This document shows positions 37,893 to 50,684 of a DNA stretch of 64,000 bases, in pieces. The DNA is from Salisaeta longa DSM 21114. Lineage in GTDB: Bacteria > Bacteroidota > Rhodothermia > Rhodothermales > Salinibacteraceae. Within the stretch, counting starts at the first letter, position 1. Each line of letters begins with the position of its first letter. The DNA is taken from NCBI RefSeq assembly GCF_000419585.1, contig NZ_ATTH01000001.1, forward strand, positions 3,015,001 to 3,079,000, given 5' to 3'. The position numbers and the translations under genes were made by a program. Under the pieces are notes generated by a model, which was given only the letters and a program-made list of their open reading frames with translations, was not told the DNA's origin and searched no databases.

Positions 37893-38887
37893 AGGTGCGT
37901 CGGGGTCGATGCATGAGGGGCCGCAGCGGAGGGGGCGGGCGTCGCCAGCAGGCCGCTGACGATCGTGTCGATGTTGTGCCGCACCGCGCCGATGTAGGTA
38001 CCTTCGGGCGTCCCGCGGTTGCCCAGCGCATCGCCGTAGAGCGTGCCGCCCACCTCTACCTGAAAGCCTTTGGCCGCCACCGCTTCCTGCACGGCCTGGA
38101 TGCCGCGCGGCGAGACGGAGGTCTCCACAAAAATCGCGGGGATCCTGCGCTCCGCAACAAACTGGGCGAGGGCCTGCACGTCGGCGGCGCCGGCCTCGGT
38201 GGCTGTGGAGATGCCCTGCAAGCCGCGGACTTCGATGTCGTACGCGCGCCCAAGGTAGCTAAAGGCATCGTGCGAGGTGATGAGGACGCGGCGCTCGGAG
38301 GGAATGTGCTGCACCTGCCGGGTCACGTACTGGTCGAGGCTGTCGAGGCGCTGGGCATACGCTGCAGCGCGGGCGCGGTAGGCCGCGGCGCGGGCGGTAT
38401 CTTTCGCGGCCAGCACCGCGCCTACATGCCGCGCCGCACGCGCCCAGAGCTCTACGTCAAACCACACATGCGGATCATGATTGCCAACATACTCTTCGGA
38501 TCCGATGCGCAGCGACTCCGGCACGGCGTCATCGGCAATCGCGGAGGTTGTGAGGCCGCGCTGCTGCATCTGCGCGAAGACCTCCGTCATCTTGCCTTCG
38601 AGGTCGAGCCCGTTGTAGAGCACCACGTCGGCCTGGGCCATGCGTTGGACGTCGCCCTCGCTGGCTTTGTAGAGATGAGGGTCGACGCCTGGCCCCATCA
38701 GCGTGGTGAGCTCCACGCGGTCGCCGGCGATCTGCCGGACGAGGTCGCCAATGATGTTGGTCGTCGCCACCACCTGCATTTTGCGCTCGGAGAAGTCGGC
38801 GGGCCCCTGCTCAGACGCGGGCTGCGCGCATCCGGTTAGTAGCAGGACGAGGGCGCTCGCCGTGCACCATCGACGCAAAAAAGACAT
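37889..38887 (-). CDS. Metal ABC transporter substrate-binding lipoprotein (TroA/MntA-like)
   Basis: Cluster A-I binding protein for Mn, Zn or Fe. 332 residues with a lipoprotein signal (lipobox LLTGC, Cys20). Metal ligands are recognisable: His in GVDPHLYKAS, His in NHDPHVWFD, Glu in IFVETSVSPRG and Asp in GDALG. The long His-rich loop of ZnuA is absent, favouring Mn/Fe over Zn. ATG at 38885-38887; a GTG lies 6 nt upstream. First gene of the operon, behind the operator at 38968-38983. Confidence 0.93.
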   Translation of the reverse strand: MSFLRRWCTASALVLLLTGCAQPASEQGPADFSERKMQVVATTNIIGDLVRQIAGDRVELTTLMGPGVDPHLYKASEGDVQRMAQADVVLYNGLDLEGKMTEVFAQMQQRGLTTSAIADDAVPESLRIGSEEYVGNHDPHVWFDVELWARAARHVGAVLAAKDTARAAAYRARAAAYAQRLDSLDQYVTRQVQHIPSERRVLITSHDAFSYLGRAYDIEVRGLQGISTATEAGAADVQALAQFVAERRIPAIFVETSVSPRGIQAVQEAVAAKGFQVEVGGTLYGDALGNRGTPEGTYIGAVRHNIDTIVSGLLATPAPSAAAPHASTPTHL

Positions 38888-38967
38888 AGACACGATTTAG
38901 ACTTTAGTTGCCGGAGGACAATGCGCAGGCGGCGCCGTTGGGTTGCTTGGGCAACACAGCGCGATGC

Positions 38968-38983
38968 TTTAGCCTACGCTAAA
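38968..38983. promoter_or_regulatory. DtxR/MntR-family operator upstream of the metal ABC operon
   Basis: TTTAGCCTACGCTAAA is an inverted repeat with perfect 6-bp arms (TTTAGC/GCTAAA). On the minus strand it reads TTTAGCGTAGGCTAAA, close to the DtxR/IdeR half-site TTAGG..AGGCTAA. It lies about 80 bp upstream of the binding-protein start, where a metal-dependent repressor would act. Confidence 0.6.
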
Positions 38984-39417
38984 TTAAAGCGCATGGGCAC
39001 AGGTACAGACCCGTCTGGGGTTTTGTTCGGGCCGGTGCGTATGGCGTAGCACCTTCGAAGCGGAGCGCCGGATGGTAGGATGAGCGTCATGTTTCCTCAA
39101 CGCTTCGTTTCCGCATGTATCCGAGTGCGGATCCGCTTCCGACATGGAACCGAAATTAGACGCTCCCTCAAAACCCTTCGCGGGCCGCGCTGGGTGGAGG
39201 AGCCGGTGCGGCTGGGATGTTGCAGTGCTGTCTGCTGCAGCTGCCTAAAGCCCCGCGCCGCCGCAGATCGCGCGCAGCACGCACTCGTAACCGCTACGGC
39301 CACTCCCCGCTTTACAGGCTTTCGCCTTGATGCCAGCGACGGGGCCTATCTAGACGGTGCCTGGTTACCGCTGAGTCTCGGGCGAGAGGCGGGCACCAGC
39401 GTACGCTTTTTGATCGG
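38984..39417. other. Intergenic stretch between the metal operon and metH
   Basis: About 430 bp with no convincing gene; a plus-strand ORF at 39080 has no recognisable features and crosses into metH antisense. I looked for a cobalamin riboswitch and saw none. The promoter of the metal operon should lie near 38888-39000. Confidence 0.5.
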
Positions 39418-43179
<3,762 letters not shown>

Positions 43180-43272
43180 GCGTGCAGCAGTAAGGTGATG
43201 AAGCAAAAAGGACAGAAAGGGGGAGCCGTTGGCGCGCAGCGGTCTTCACCGCATGTCCCCTTCGGCAGGGAG

Positions 43273-43767
43273 TTAACGCTGCGGCGTATCGGCAAAGCGG
43301 GCGCCCAGCATTCGGCAGAGGTCTTCCAGCGCCTCTTGGTCGTCCGTATCAAACGCGGCGAGGTCGTCGGAGTCGATGTCGAGCACCGCGAGCAACTCGT
43401 CGTTTGGCGTAAGCACCGGCACCACCAGTTCCGACTGGGTGGACGACGAGCACGCGATGTGGTCCGGAACGGCCGTCACATCGGGCACAAGTTGCGTGCG
43501 CCGCGTGCGAGCCGCCGCGCCGCACACCCCGCGGTCGAACGGGATCTCAAGGCAGCCGTGGCCGCCCTGGTACGGGCCTACGAGCAGCCGTTCATGGCCC
43601 ACGTTGCGATAGAAGCCCGTCCAGTGAAAGCGATCGAAGGCATGGTGCAGCTCACACGCCACCGTAGCCATGGCGGCGATCCAGTCGGTGGAGTCATCGA
43701 GAAGGGCCTCGATGCGAGCGCGCACGTCGCTGTAGGATGCAACAGAATCCGGGGCAGTAGTCGCCAT
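43273..43767 (-). CDS. msrC: Free methionine-(R)-sulfoxide reductase (GAF domain)
   Basis: Reduces free methionine-R-sulfoxide to methionine. 164-residue GAF-domain protein with the three family cysteines: C72 in GPYQGGHGCLEIPF, C82 in RGVCGAAA and C106 in HIACSSSTQSELVVPV. Start ATG at 43765-43767 (MATTAPDSVASYS). It is directly upstream of metH, so both genes restore the methionine pool, one by repair and one by synthesis. Co-transcription is inferred from the same strand and the short gap. Confidence 0.9.
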   Translation of the reverse strand: MATTAPDSVASYSDVRARIEALLDDSTDWIAAMATVACELHHAFDRFHWTGFYRNVGHERLLVGPYQGGHGCLEIPFDRGVCGAAARTRRTQLVPDVTAVPDHIACSSSTQSELVVPVLTPNDELLAVLDIDSDDLAAFDTDDQEALEDLCRMLGARFADTPQR

Positions 43768-43862
43768 AACGACAGAAAAGGGGAAGAAAGATCGCAAGCA
43801 GCGTACGGCGCGCCCAGGTGCGACGCGCCGTACGCTCCATGATCGGGCACGTCCAGCGCGGT

Positions 43863-44414
43863 TTAGATGCGGCTGTAGTGCTCATCGTCGTCCTCATCCG
43901 ACGAGTCAATCATGTACTCATCGGTGGGCACCTCCAGGTAGTCCATGAGCCAGTCCAGCGCCCATACCTGGTTCTCCACGCCGCTCCACGGATAGCCGTG
44001 CTCCACGACATCAGCCACCGCTTCCCAGTCCACCGTCCAGTCTTTGTAGACGTGGAAGGAAAACTGCATGTTTTCGTCGGTGTTGAGCTCAAAGTAGAGC
44101 GCGCCCTCCTCGGGGTCATAAATCGACTCGGCACCGCCATCCTCGCGGGCCATTTCGGCGGCCATAACGATCAGTGGGACTTTGAACCGGTAGTCCATCC
44201 GCTCGACGCGTTTTGCCTGGCTGTTGAGGTAGTTTGCCAGCACCACGCAGCCGTCGCTGTATTCGAGGGCGGCCTCGGCCGCTTCGCGGGTGGGCTCGTC
44301 GGCGTCGATTTTGTCGAGCGCCGCCTCCACGAGGGCGCTTACGTCTACGGGGTCGTTGCTGGTCGTCGTATTTTCTTTGCGCGGAATGACGACGGTGTGC
44401 TCTTCGATGCTCAC
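43863..44414 (-). CDS. Acidic protein of unknown function
   Basis: About 183 residues if the GTG at 44412-44414 is the start (VSIEEHTVVIPRKEN); a TTG 54 nt upstream is possible. The protein is strongly acidic and ends in a DSSDEDDDEH tail. Features include ALEYSDGCVVLANYLNSQ, YRFKVPLIVMAAEMA and WTVDWEAVADVVEHGYPWSGVE. I recognise no family. It is separated from fRMsr by about 95 bp on the same strand. Confidence 0.65.
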   Translation of the reverse strand: MSIEEHTVVIPRKENTTTSNDPVDVSALVEAALDKIDADEPTREAAEAALEYSDGCVVLANYLNSQAKRVERMDYRFKVPLIVMAAEMAREDGGAESIYDPEEGALYFELNTDENMQFSFHVYKDWTVDWEAVADVVEHGYPWSGVENQVWALDWLMDYLEVPTDEYMIDSSDEDDDEHYSRI

Positions 44415-44560
44415 TGGTCTGATCTGTGGGTAAACGGTAGATGATGCACCTCGCGGTGCCTGAAGCAATGTGCAGCGGTAGATGCTGACATGTTAAAAGC
44501 TACAACCGGCAGCTTTCCCATCAGGTTCGGGGCGCGTGCGCGTCGCACAAATATTACAAT

Positions 44561-45865
44561 TTAGGGCGTCGATGATTGGCGCTCGGGGGCCTGCTCGTGT
44601 TCGGCCTGAATGTCGAGGGCCGCATCGACGAGCTCGTCGGCGAGGGGCGCGAGCTCATCGTGCTGTTGGATGTACTGGCGCAGGGCCGATGCGAGGTCGT
44701 CGTCGCGCTTCACGTGGGTTCGGCGTTTGCGCTCGGTGGCCTCTACCTGCCGCTCGATGGCCGCGATGGTATGGGCCGGGGCAAGGGCCTCCCGGAGCCG
44801 CTGATGATCGATGGCGGTAAGCTGCGATTCGTCGACGCGGTACCGAACGCGCACAATGGCGTCGGCAATGTCGCGGGCCGCGATGGCGCGCACGATGGCA
44901 TCGGTCGGGTCGGGCGTATCGGTGGCATCCACCCTGAGGGCCACAAACGGCCGGGCCGGGGTTTCGACATGCGTGCACGTCGCCGCAGGGGTACGGCCGG
45001 GGGCCAGGTCAACCATGTAGAAGCCCTTCGGGTCGTCGCGCTCTTTAAACGTCACCCGTTCAATGCTTCCGCTATACACCACCGGCACGGTGCCGTGCGC
45101 ATTCCGGTTTTGGGCATGGTGGATGTGCCCAAGCGCCACGTAGTCGATGGGCGGCACCGCCAGCTGGCTGACGGCAAACTTGGGTTCTTGCGCAATCAGG
45201 CTGGTGCGCTCGGAGCCGGCCATCGTGGCGCCCTGCACCGTCACGTGGCCCACAAGAATCGTGGGGCGGGTGGGCGAGAGCGCGACCGGCGAGCCATCGG
45301 CGCGCACGCCCTCGGCCTCGTTTTGGATGTCGGCGGCGCGGCGCTGCACGTACGCCACGTACTGCTCCTCGATGAAGGCGCGCACGTCATCGGCGCTCAT
45401 GGCGCGGTACTGCTCGCGCGAGAGGATGCGGCTGCGCACCGGCCACGGCAGCGGAATGACCTGCAGCGGGCCGCCGGGCGTATCGATGACCTGCACGGCC
45501 TCCGTGGGCGTGCGGTAGAAGTGCACGCGGCCCTCGATGTGCTCGAAGATGTCGAGCGACGAGGCGCGCCCGAAGGTCACGGGATGGTCGTGGTTGCCAA
45601 TGACCATCACAATCGGGATGGCGGCCGCCGAGAGCGGTTGCAGGCACTCCGCCAGAATCTTTTGCTGCGTGGGCGTGGGGTCGACGGTGTGGTAGGCATC
45701 CCCCGCAAACACGAAGCAGTCGACCGACGCGTCGATGGCGTGTTGCACGGTGGCCTCCAGCGCGGCCCGCGTGTCCAGCAGGCGCGTGTTGAGGCCCGTC
45801 GCGCTGTCGCGGCGGCCGTACGTCTTCACGCCCAAATGCCAGTCGGCCGTGTGGAGAATGGTCAT
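44561..45865 (-). CDS. sbcD: SbcD-type DNA repair exonuclease (metallophosphoesterase)
   Basis: 434 residues. The Mre11/SbcD phosphoesterase motifs are all present: I ADWHLG, II FAGDAYH, III IGNHDHP, then ILVGHVTV and LGHIHHAQ. The C-terminal third (about 300-434) is the capping/SbcC-binding region. Its partner ATPase SbcC is not in the window, which is unusual because sbcC and sbcD are generally adjacent. I chose ATG at 45863-45865 (MTILHTADWHLG) since it matches the usual N-terminus; another ATG lies 15 nt upstream. Confidence 0.88.
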   Translation of the reverse strand: MTILHTADWHLGVKTYGRRDSATGLNTRLLDTRAALEATVQHAIDASVDCFVFAGDAYHTVDPTPTQQKILAECLQPLSAAAIPIVMVIGNHDHPVTFGRASSLDIFEHIEGRVHFYRTPTEAVQVIDTPGGPLQVIPLPWPVRSRILSREQYRAMSADDVRAFIEEQYVAYVQRRAADIQNEAEGVRADGSPVALSPTRPTILVGHVTVQGATMAGSERTSLIAQEPKFAVSQLAVPPIDYVALGHIHHAQNRNAHGTVPVVYSGSIERVTFKERDDPKGFYMVDLAPGRTPAATCTHVETPARPFVALRVDATDTPDPTDAIVRAIAARDIADAIVRVRYRVDESQLTAIDHQRLREALAPAHTIAAIERQVEATERKRRTHVKRDDDLASALRQYIQQHDELAPLADELVDAALDIQAEHEQAPERQSSTP

Positions 45866-46050
45866 AGGAGAAGCAGGCATCAAACCAAACGATTGGGATA
45901 TGCAGCACGTTTGAGGCGCGCGCTGGATTCGGAGGCCACGTGCCCCCGCACCAGATCGTTGCCCTCCACCGGCTGAATGTGACAAACGCGTGCGCCGGTG
46001 CGGCGTAGTAGCGCGTGGTTTGCCTCGTTTTTATGGACTGCCTGTGTGCT

Positions 46051-48591
46051 ATGGATCGTCTCTTTCAGTCGCTTCGCCCGCTCATTCGCGCCGTCGTTCG
46101 CCATGCCGGATGGGTGGTGCTCGCCGCGCTTCTTCTCACGGCGGCCAGCTACCAGTTTGGCGCGCGCCACTTGCGCATCAACACCGACCTGGCCGAGCTG
46201 CTGCCCGATAGCTACCCGAGCGTGCAGGCGCTAGACACCCTGCGGGCCACAGTGGGCGGCGAGAGCGACGTCGCCGTGGGCATCAGTAGTCCGTCGTTTC
46301 AGGCAAACAAGCAGTTCGCCGAGGATCTCATTCCGCAGGCGCTCGCCCTGAAAGGCCCCGACGGGCGGCCGTTCTTGACGCGGGTGGAGTACACGCGCAA
46401 CGTCGACTTTCTGAAAGACAATGCGCTGTACTTTGCGTCCTACCAGGAGCTGAACGAGACCGAGCAGTACCTGCGCGATCAGATCGAACAGGCGAAGCTT
46501 GAGGCCAACCCGTTCTATTTTTCGGTAGAAGAGGACGACGCCTCCGCCGATTCAACGGGCGAGGCCCTGCTGCAGTCGTACGAGCGCCTCGTGGGCACGC
46601 GCTACCCGGTGTCGGAGGATAGCACGACGATGGTGCTGCGCCTTTACCCGAGCGGCTCGCAAACCAACATCGGATACATCGACCGGCTGTACACCGCGCT
46701 CGACAGCCTCATCGCTCAGATGGAGCCGTCGTCGTATCATCCCCAAATGGAGGTGACCACCGCCGGGCGTATGCTGCGGCAGATGGTGGAGGTGCGCACC
46801 ATCATCAACGACGTAACCGGTACGTTTGGGCTGGGTGCGCTGGCCGTGCTGCTGTTTGTCGTGTCGTACTTTCTGTACAAATCGTACACGGCGCGGGTGG
46901 GGCGTACCTGGACTGCCTCGGTGCTGCTGCGCGAGCTTTTTCGGGCGCCCATCATGGCGCTGGTTATCGCGGTGCCCCTGCTGATGAGCTTGCTGTGGGC
47001 GGGCGGCGTGGCGTACGCCTTGTTCGAGACGCTCAACCTCATGACGTCTACGCTTGGGCTGGTGTTGTTTGGACTGGGCATCGACTTCGGGATTCACTTC
47101 TACGGGCGCTACACCGAGGAGCGGGCCGAAGGGGCTCCGGTGACGGATGCCGCCGAGACGACCTTCGTGGCCACCGGACAGGCCATCGTCACGGGCGGGC
47201 TGACGACCGCGGCGGCGCTGTTCGTCCTCACGTTTGCCGACTTCAAAGGGTTTAGCCAGTTTGGGGCCGTCGCCAGTGCGGGCATTCTGTTCGCGCTGGT
47301 CACCATGACGCTCGTGATGCCGGCGCTCCTGGCGCTGTTTGAGCGCACCGGGTTGCTGAACCTGGAGACGGAGGCTGTGCGCGCCGTCCACAAGAACACC
47401 ACCACACGATTTCCGGCCGCACGGCCCGTGGTGGTGGGCAGCCTGCTGGCCGTCGTTGCGGCGCTCGTGCTGCTGCCCCGGCTTGGCTTCCAGTACGACT
47501 TTGGGGCGCTGGAGCCGACGTACACGGCGTACGAGAAGCGATCGGCGCCTATCGATCGGGCGTTTAAGGACGACGGAAAGCGCAACCCGGCGTACATTGT
47601 GGCGGATAGCGCTGCGGCCGTCCCGGAGATTGTGGAGGCCGTGCGCGAGAAGATGCGCGCCGACACCACCTCGCCCACCATCCTGTCCGTCGAGAGCCTG
47701 CAAGAGCGCTTCCCGATCAGCGACGCGGCCCAGGCCCGCAAGCTGGCCCGCATCGACAGCATTCGCGCCCTGCTCAACAGCAAGTACCTGCAGGGCGAAG
47801 AGGGCGAGGCCATCCGTAAGTTGCGGCGCGCTGCGCAGACGCAAGCACCGATTGCGTTGAATCAGTTGCCCGCGTTTCTGCGCAAGCAGTTTACCACGAA
47901 GCAAGGCACGGTGGGCACGTTTGTGATGATCTACCCGTCGGTTGGCCTGTCCGACGGCCGAAAGTCTATTGCCTTTGCCAAGGACGTAGGCACCATCACA
48001 ACCGACGCCGGCGCCACGTATCACGCAGCGTCCACCTCCATTGTGGCTGCGAACATGCTCATGCTGCTGCAAGACGAAGCGCCGTGGATGGTGGCCGCGG
48101 CCTTCGGGCTGGTAGCGCTCTTGATGCTGCTCAACTTCCGATCGTGGAAATGGGCGGGCCTGGCGCTCGTGCCGCTGGTGATTGGGCTCCTCTGGATGAC
48201 GCTGGCGATGGAGGTGTTTGGCCTGATGCTGAATTTCTACAACATGATCGTGCTGCCGGCGGTGCTAGGAATTGGCAACGACGCGGGCGTGCACCTGGTG
48301 CACCGATACCATGAGGAGGGCTGGGGATCGATTCGTGCCGTGATTCGGTCGACCGGCGAGCACGTAACCATGAGCTCGCTGACAACCATGATGGGCTTTG
48401 GCGGGCTCATCCTCAGCTTCCACCCGGGGCTGCGCTCCATCGGGTTGCTGGCCGTTACCGGCATTGGAGCCACGCTGCTGGCTGCGGTTCTCTTTCTGCC
48501 GGCGCTCTTGCAATGGTTGGAAGACCGCGGGGCGAGTCCGCACGCGCCGCCCACAGAGAACGCGTCGGAGGCGGCGGCACGGGCGGCTTAG
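46051..48591 (+). CDS. RND/MMPL superfamily exporter
   Basis: 846 residues with the two-repeat MMPL layout: a first membrane segment (about 18-40), a periplasmic domain (about 41-255), a block of five membrane segments, a second segment (about 455-472), a second periplasmic domain and a final block of five segments ending near 825. Internal signatures include GLGIDFGIHFYGRY and LGIGNDAGVHLVHRY. Members export lipids or hydrophobic molecules; the substrate is unknown. The ATG at 46051 is chosen (MDRLFQSLRPLIRAVVRH) over an upstream in-frame GTG. Confidence 0.88.
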   Translation: MDRLFQSLRPLIRAVVRHAGWVVLAALLLTAASYQFGARHLRINTDLAELLPDSYPSVQALDTLRATVGGESDVAVGISSPSFQANKQFAEDLIPQALALKGPDGRPFLTRVEYTRNVDFLKDNALYFASYQELNETEQYLRDQIEQAKLEANPFYFSVEEDDASADSTGEALLQSYERLVGTRYPVSEDSTTMVLRLYPSGSQTNIGYIDRLYTALDSLIAQMEPSSYHPQMEVTTAGRMLRQMVEVRTIINDVTGTFGLGALAVLLFVVSYFLYKSYTARVGRTWTASVLLRELFRAPIMALVIAVPLLMSLLWAGGVAYALFETLNLMTSTLGLVLFGLGIDFGIHFYGRYTEERAEGAPVTDAAETTFVATGQAIVTGGLTTAAALFVLTFADFKGFSQFGAVASAGILFALVTMTLVMPALLALFERTGLLNLETEAVRAVHKNTTTRFPAARPVVVGSLLAVVAALVLLPRLGFQYDFGALEPTYTAYEKRSAPIDRAFKDDGKRNPAYIVADSAAAVPEIVEAVREKMRADTTSPTILSVESLQERFPISDAAQARKLARIDSIRALLNSKYLQGEEGEAIRKLRRAAQTQAPIALNQLPAFLRKQFTTKQGTVGTFVMIYPSVGLSDGRKSIAFAKDVGTITTDAGATYHAASTSIVAANMLMLLQDEAPWMVAAAFGLVALLMLLNFRSWKWAGLALVPLVIGLLWMTLAMEVFGLMLNFYNMIVLPAVLGIGNDAGVHLVHRYHEEGWGSIRAVIRSTGEHVTMSSLTTMMGFGGLILSFHPGLRSIGLLAVTGIGATLLAAVLFLPALLQWLEDRGASPHAPPTENASEAAARAA

Positions 48592-48651
48592 GCGCTGTTT
48601 GGCAGAACATGCTGGCGCTGGGTGCGGCCGCTTCCGCTCGCTTTTCCGCGC

Positions 48652-49098
48652 TCAGCGCGGCGGGACGACGTGCAGCGCGTCGAGGCGCCAGGTGCGGTCG
48701 CGTTTCTGGAAGCGCAGGTAGAACGTAAGCGGCGGGCCGCGCCGCCGCTCGTAACGGGCCACGAGCAGGCCGCGGGCGTCCATCCAGCGCACCGTTTGCA
48801 CGACCACCTGCTGCGCCGGGTGACGATCTACAAAGGCCTGCAGGACGTGCGTGGCTTGCTGCCGGCTGTAGACGCTGTGCGATCCGTTCACGCTCACGTT
48901 TACCCGATCGGCGGCCCGGTTGAGCACAGCCGCCATGTTCTCTTGCGCGAGCGCCGCGGTGAGGGTGTTCACGAAGGAGGGCGGCGGGGCATCGGCAGAC
49001 TGCGCGTGCCCGGGCGGCAGGGTAGCGCTCAGCCAGAACATCAGACAACATGCCCACCGCATAGCGCGCATCAATTCTGCCAAAGTAGCCCGTGACAT
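48652..49098 (-). CDS. DUF4783-like exported protein
   Basis: 148 residues with an N-terminal signal (about 1-33, ending GHAQS). The mature domain (FVNTLTAALAQENMAAVLN ... VNVSVNGSHSVYSRQQATHVLQAF ... KRDRTWRLDALHV) has the small NTF2-like pattern of DUF4783 proteins from Bacteroidota. Function unknown. Convergent with the exporter 60 bp away. Confidence 0.75.
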   Translation of the reverse strand: MSRATLAELMRAMRWACCLMFWLSATLPPGHAQSADAPPPSFVNTLTAALAQENMAAVLNRAADRVNVSVNGSHSVYSRQQATHVLQAFVDRHPAQQVVVQTVRWMDARGLLVARYERRRGPPLTFYLRFQKRDRTWRLDALHVVPPR

Positions 49099-49233
49099 AT
49101 GCCCTCCCCCGCGGTGCCGGTGTGGCGATACGGCGGGGCTTGCTCACAGGATGCGCAAGAAGTAGGCCATGCCCGCTGCGTTCACCACGCGGCCCGCGCT
49201 GTCCTTGAAACGATACAGCCGGTGTGTAGCGCG

Positions 49234-50418
49234 TCACACAGGCAGGAACGGCGTGCCGGGTACAGCATCCGCGGGAAGGTCGAAGTAGCGGGCGACGGTT
49301 GCCGCGTGATCGTTGAACGAGGCGCGAAGCCCCAGGTCCGCGCCGTTGCCTTCAATGCGGTGATGGTAAGCGAGCAGCGGCACAAACTCGCGGCTATGGT
49401 CGGTGCTGCCGGTGGTGGGGTCGTTGCCGTGGTCGGCCGTGATGACGAGCACGCCGGACTCCGGCAGCGCCCGTATGATGTCGGGCAGCGCCGCATCGAA
49501 CGCTTCCAGCGCGGTGGCAAACCCGGCCGGGTCGTTGCGGTGGCCGTAGGCCTGATCGAAGTCGATGAGGTTGGCCCAGAGGAAGGTGGGCGCGGGGTCT
49601 GCCGCATAGGCGTGCAGGCAATTCGTGATGACCTCGATGCCGTGCGCATTTGACGTGGTTTTGAGCATTTCATCGAAGCCCTCGCGCGCGAAGAGGTCGG
49701 CAATTTTCCCGATCGAAACGGTGTGCACGCCGGCCGCTTGCAGATGCTCGTGCAGCGGGGTGTCCTCGGGGCGGCGGGCGAAGTCGCGGCGCTCGGACGA
49801 GATGCGCTCATAGTTGCCGGGCGAACCGACGAAGGGGCGGGCAATGACGCGGCCCACGGCGTGGGGCCCCACGCACACCTCGCGGCGCGCGATCCGGCAC
49901 AGCTCGTACAGCCGATCCAGCGGGATCACGTCTTTGTGCGCGGCGATCTGAAAGACGCTATCGGCCGAAGTGTACACGATGGGCTGCCCGGTGGCCGCGT
50001 GCTCGGGCCCCAGCTCCTCAATGATGACCGTGCCCGAGGCCGCCTTATTCCCGAGCACGCCATCGCAGCCCGTGGCGTCTGTAAAGGCGTCAATGACGGC
50101 GGGTGGAAAGCCCTCGGGGTACGTAGGAAAGGGCGCGTCGAGTTGCAAGCCGGCCAGCTCCCAGTGGCCGGTGGTGCTGTCCTTCCCGGCCGACACTTCC
50201 CGCATGCGGCCAACATGCGCCTGCGGGCGCTCGGCGGCCGGAACGCCCGCAAGGGGGGCAATGCGCCCAAGGCCCAGGGCTGTCAGATGCGGAAGATGGG
50301 GCTCCTGCTCGGCGCATACGTGCGCCAGCGTGTTGCTGCCGGCATCGCCGTACTCATCGGCGTCGGGTTGGGCGCCAATGCCTACACCGTCCAGTACAAT
50401 CGTAAGAAATACGCTCAT
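49234..50418 (-). CDS. deoB: Phosphopentomutase
   Basis: Interconverts ribose/deoxyribose 1- and 5-phosphates in nucleoside salvage. 394 residues of the alkaline-phosphatase superfamily: metal/active-site motifs VLDGVGIGAQPDADEYGDAGSNTLAH with the phospho-threonine, KDSTTGHWEL, NLIDFDQAYGHRND, and ITADHGNDPTT. The length equals the family's. ATG at 50416-50418 (MSVFLTIVLDGVGIG). Confidence 0.95.
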   Translation of the reverse strand: MSVFLTIVLDGVGIGAQPDADEYGDAGSNTLAHVCAEQEPHLPHLTALGLGRIAPLAGVPAAERPQAHVGRMREVSAGKDSTTGHWELAGLQLDAPFPTYPEGFPPAVIDAFTDATGCDGVLGNKAASGTVIIEELGPEHAATGQPIVYTSADSVFQIAAHKDVIPLDRLYELCRIARREVCVGPHAVGRVIARPFVGSPGNYERISSERRDFARRPEDTPLHEHLQAAGVHTVSIGKIADLFAREGFDEMLKTTSNAHGIEVITNCLHAYAADPAPTFLWANLIDFDQAYGHRNDPAGFATALEAFDAALPDIIRALPESGVLVITADHGNDPTTGSTDHSREFVPLLAYHHRIEGNGADLGLRASFNDHAATVARYFDLPADAVPGTPFLPV

Positions 50419-50684
50419 GCAGTCCGTTGATGGATGAAAGAAGCACGTCGAACCGAACGCTGCGCGCAGCCGCTGAAGCACGTTCTGGTAGCTCCGCGGC
50501 CCGAGGCAGCGCGAAAAGTAAAAAGGGAACCCTCATACCCACGGCTTGAACGTGCGTTCGGCAACAAAACCGATACGCCGTGCAACAAAAAAACCGGGCG
50601 CTGCTTATTAAACAGGCAATAAAGCACCGGTGCACGGTCGAAAAACACTGCACCACCCCTTTTTACCGATTGCGTCTGCCGTCT

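Noticed and set aside
43180-43272. Cobalamin riboswitch upstream of metH
   Set aside because: The 93-bp gap is too short and lacks the B12-box sequence; the wider upstream region is coding.
49146-49233. In-frame open stretch after the phosphopentomutase stop, reading about 29 codons (HRLYRFKDSAGRVV...)
   Set aside because: It looks coding-like but has no start codon or ribosome site of its own and is too short to name; stop-codon readthrough is unsupported.
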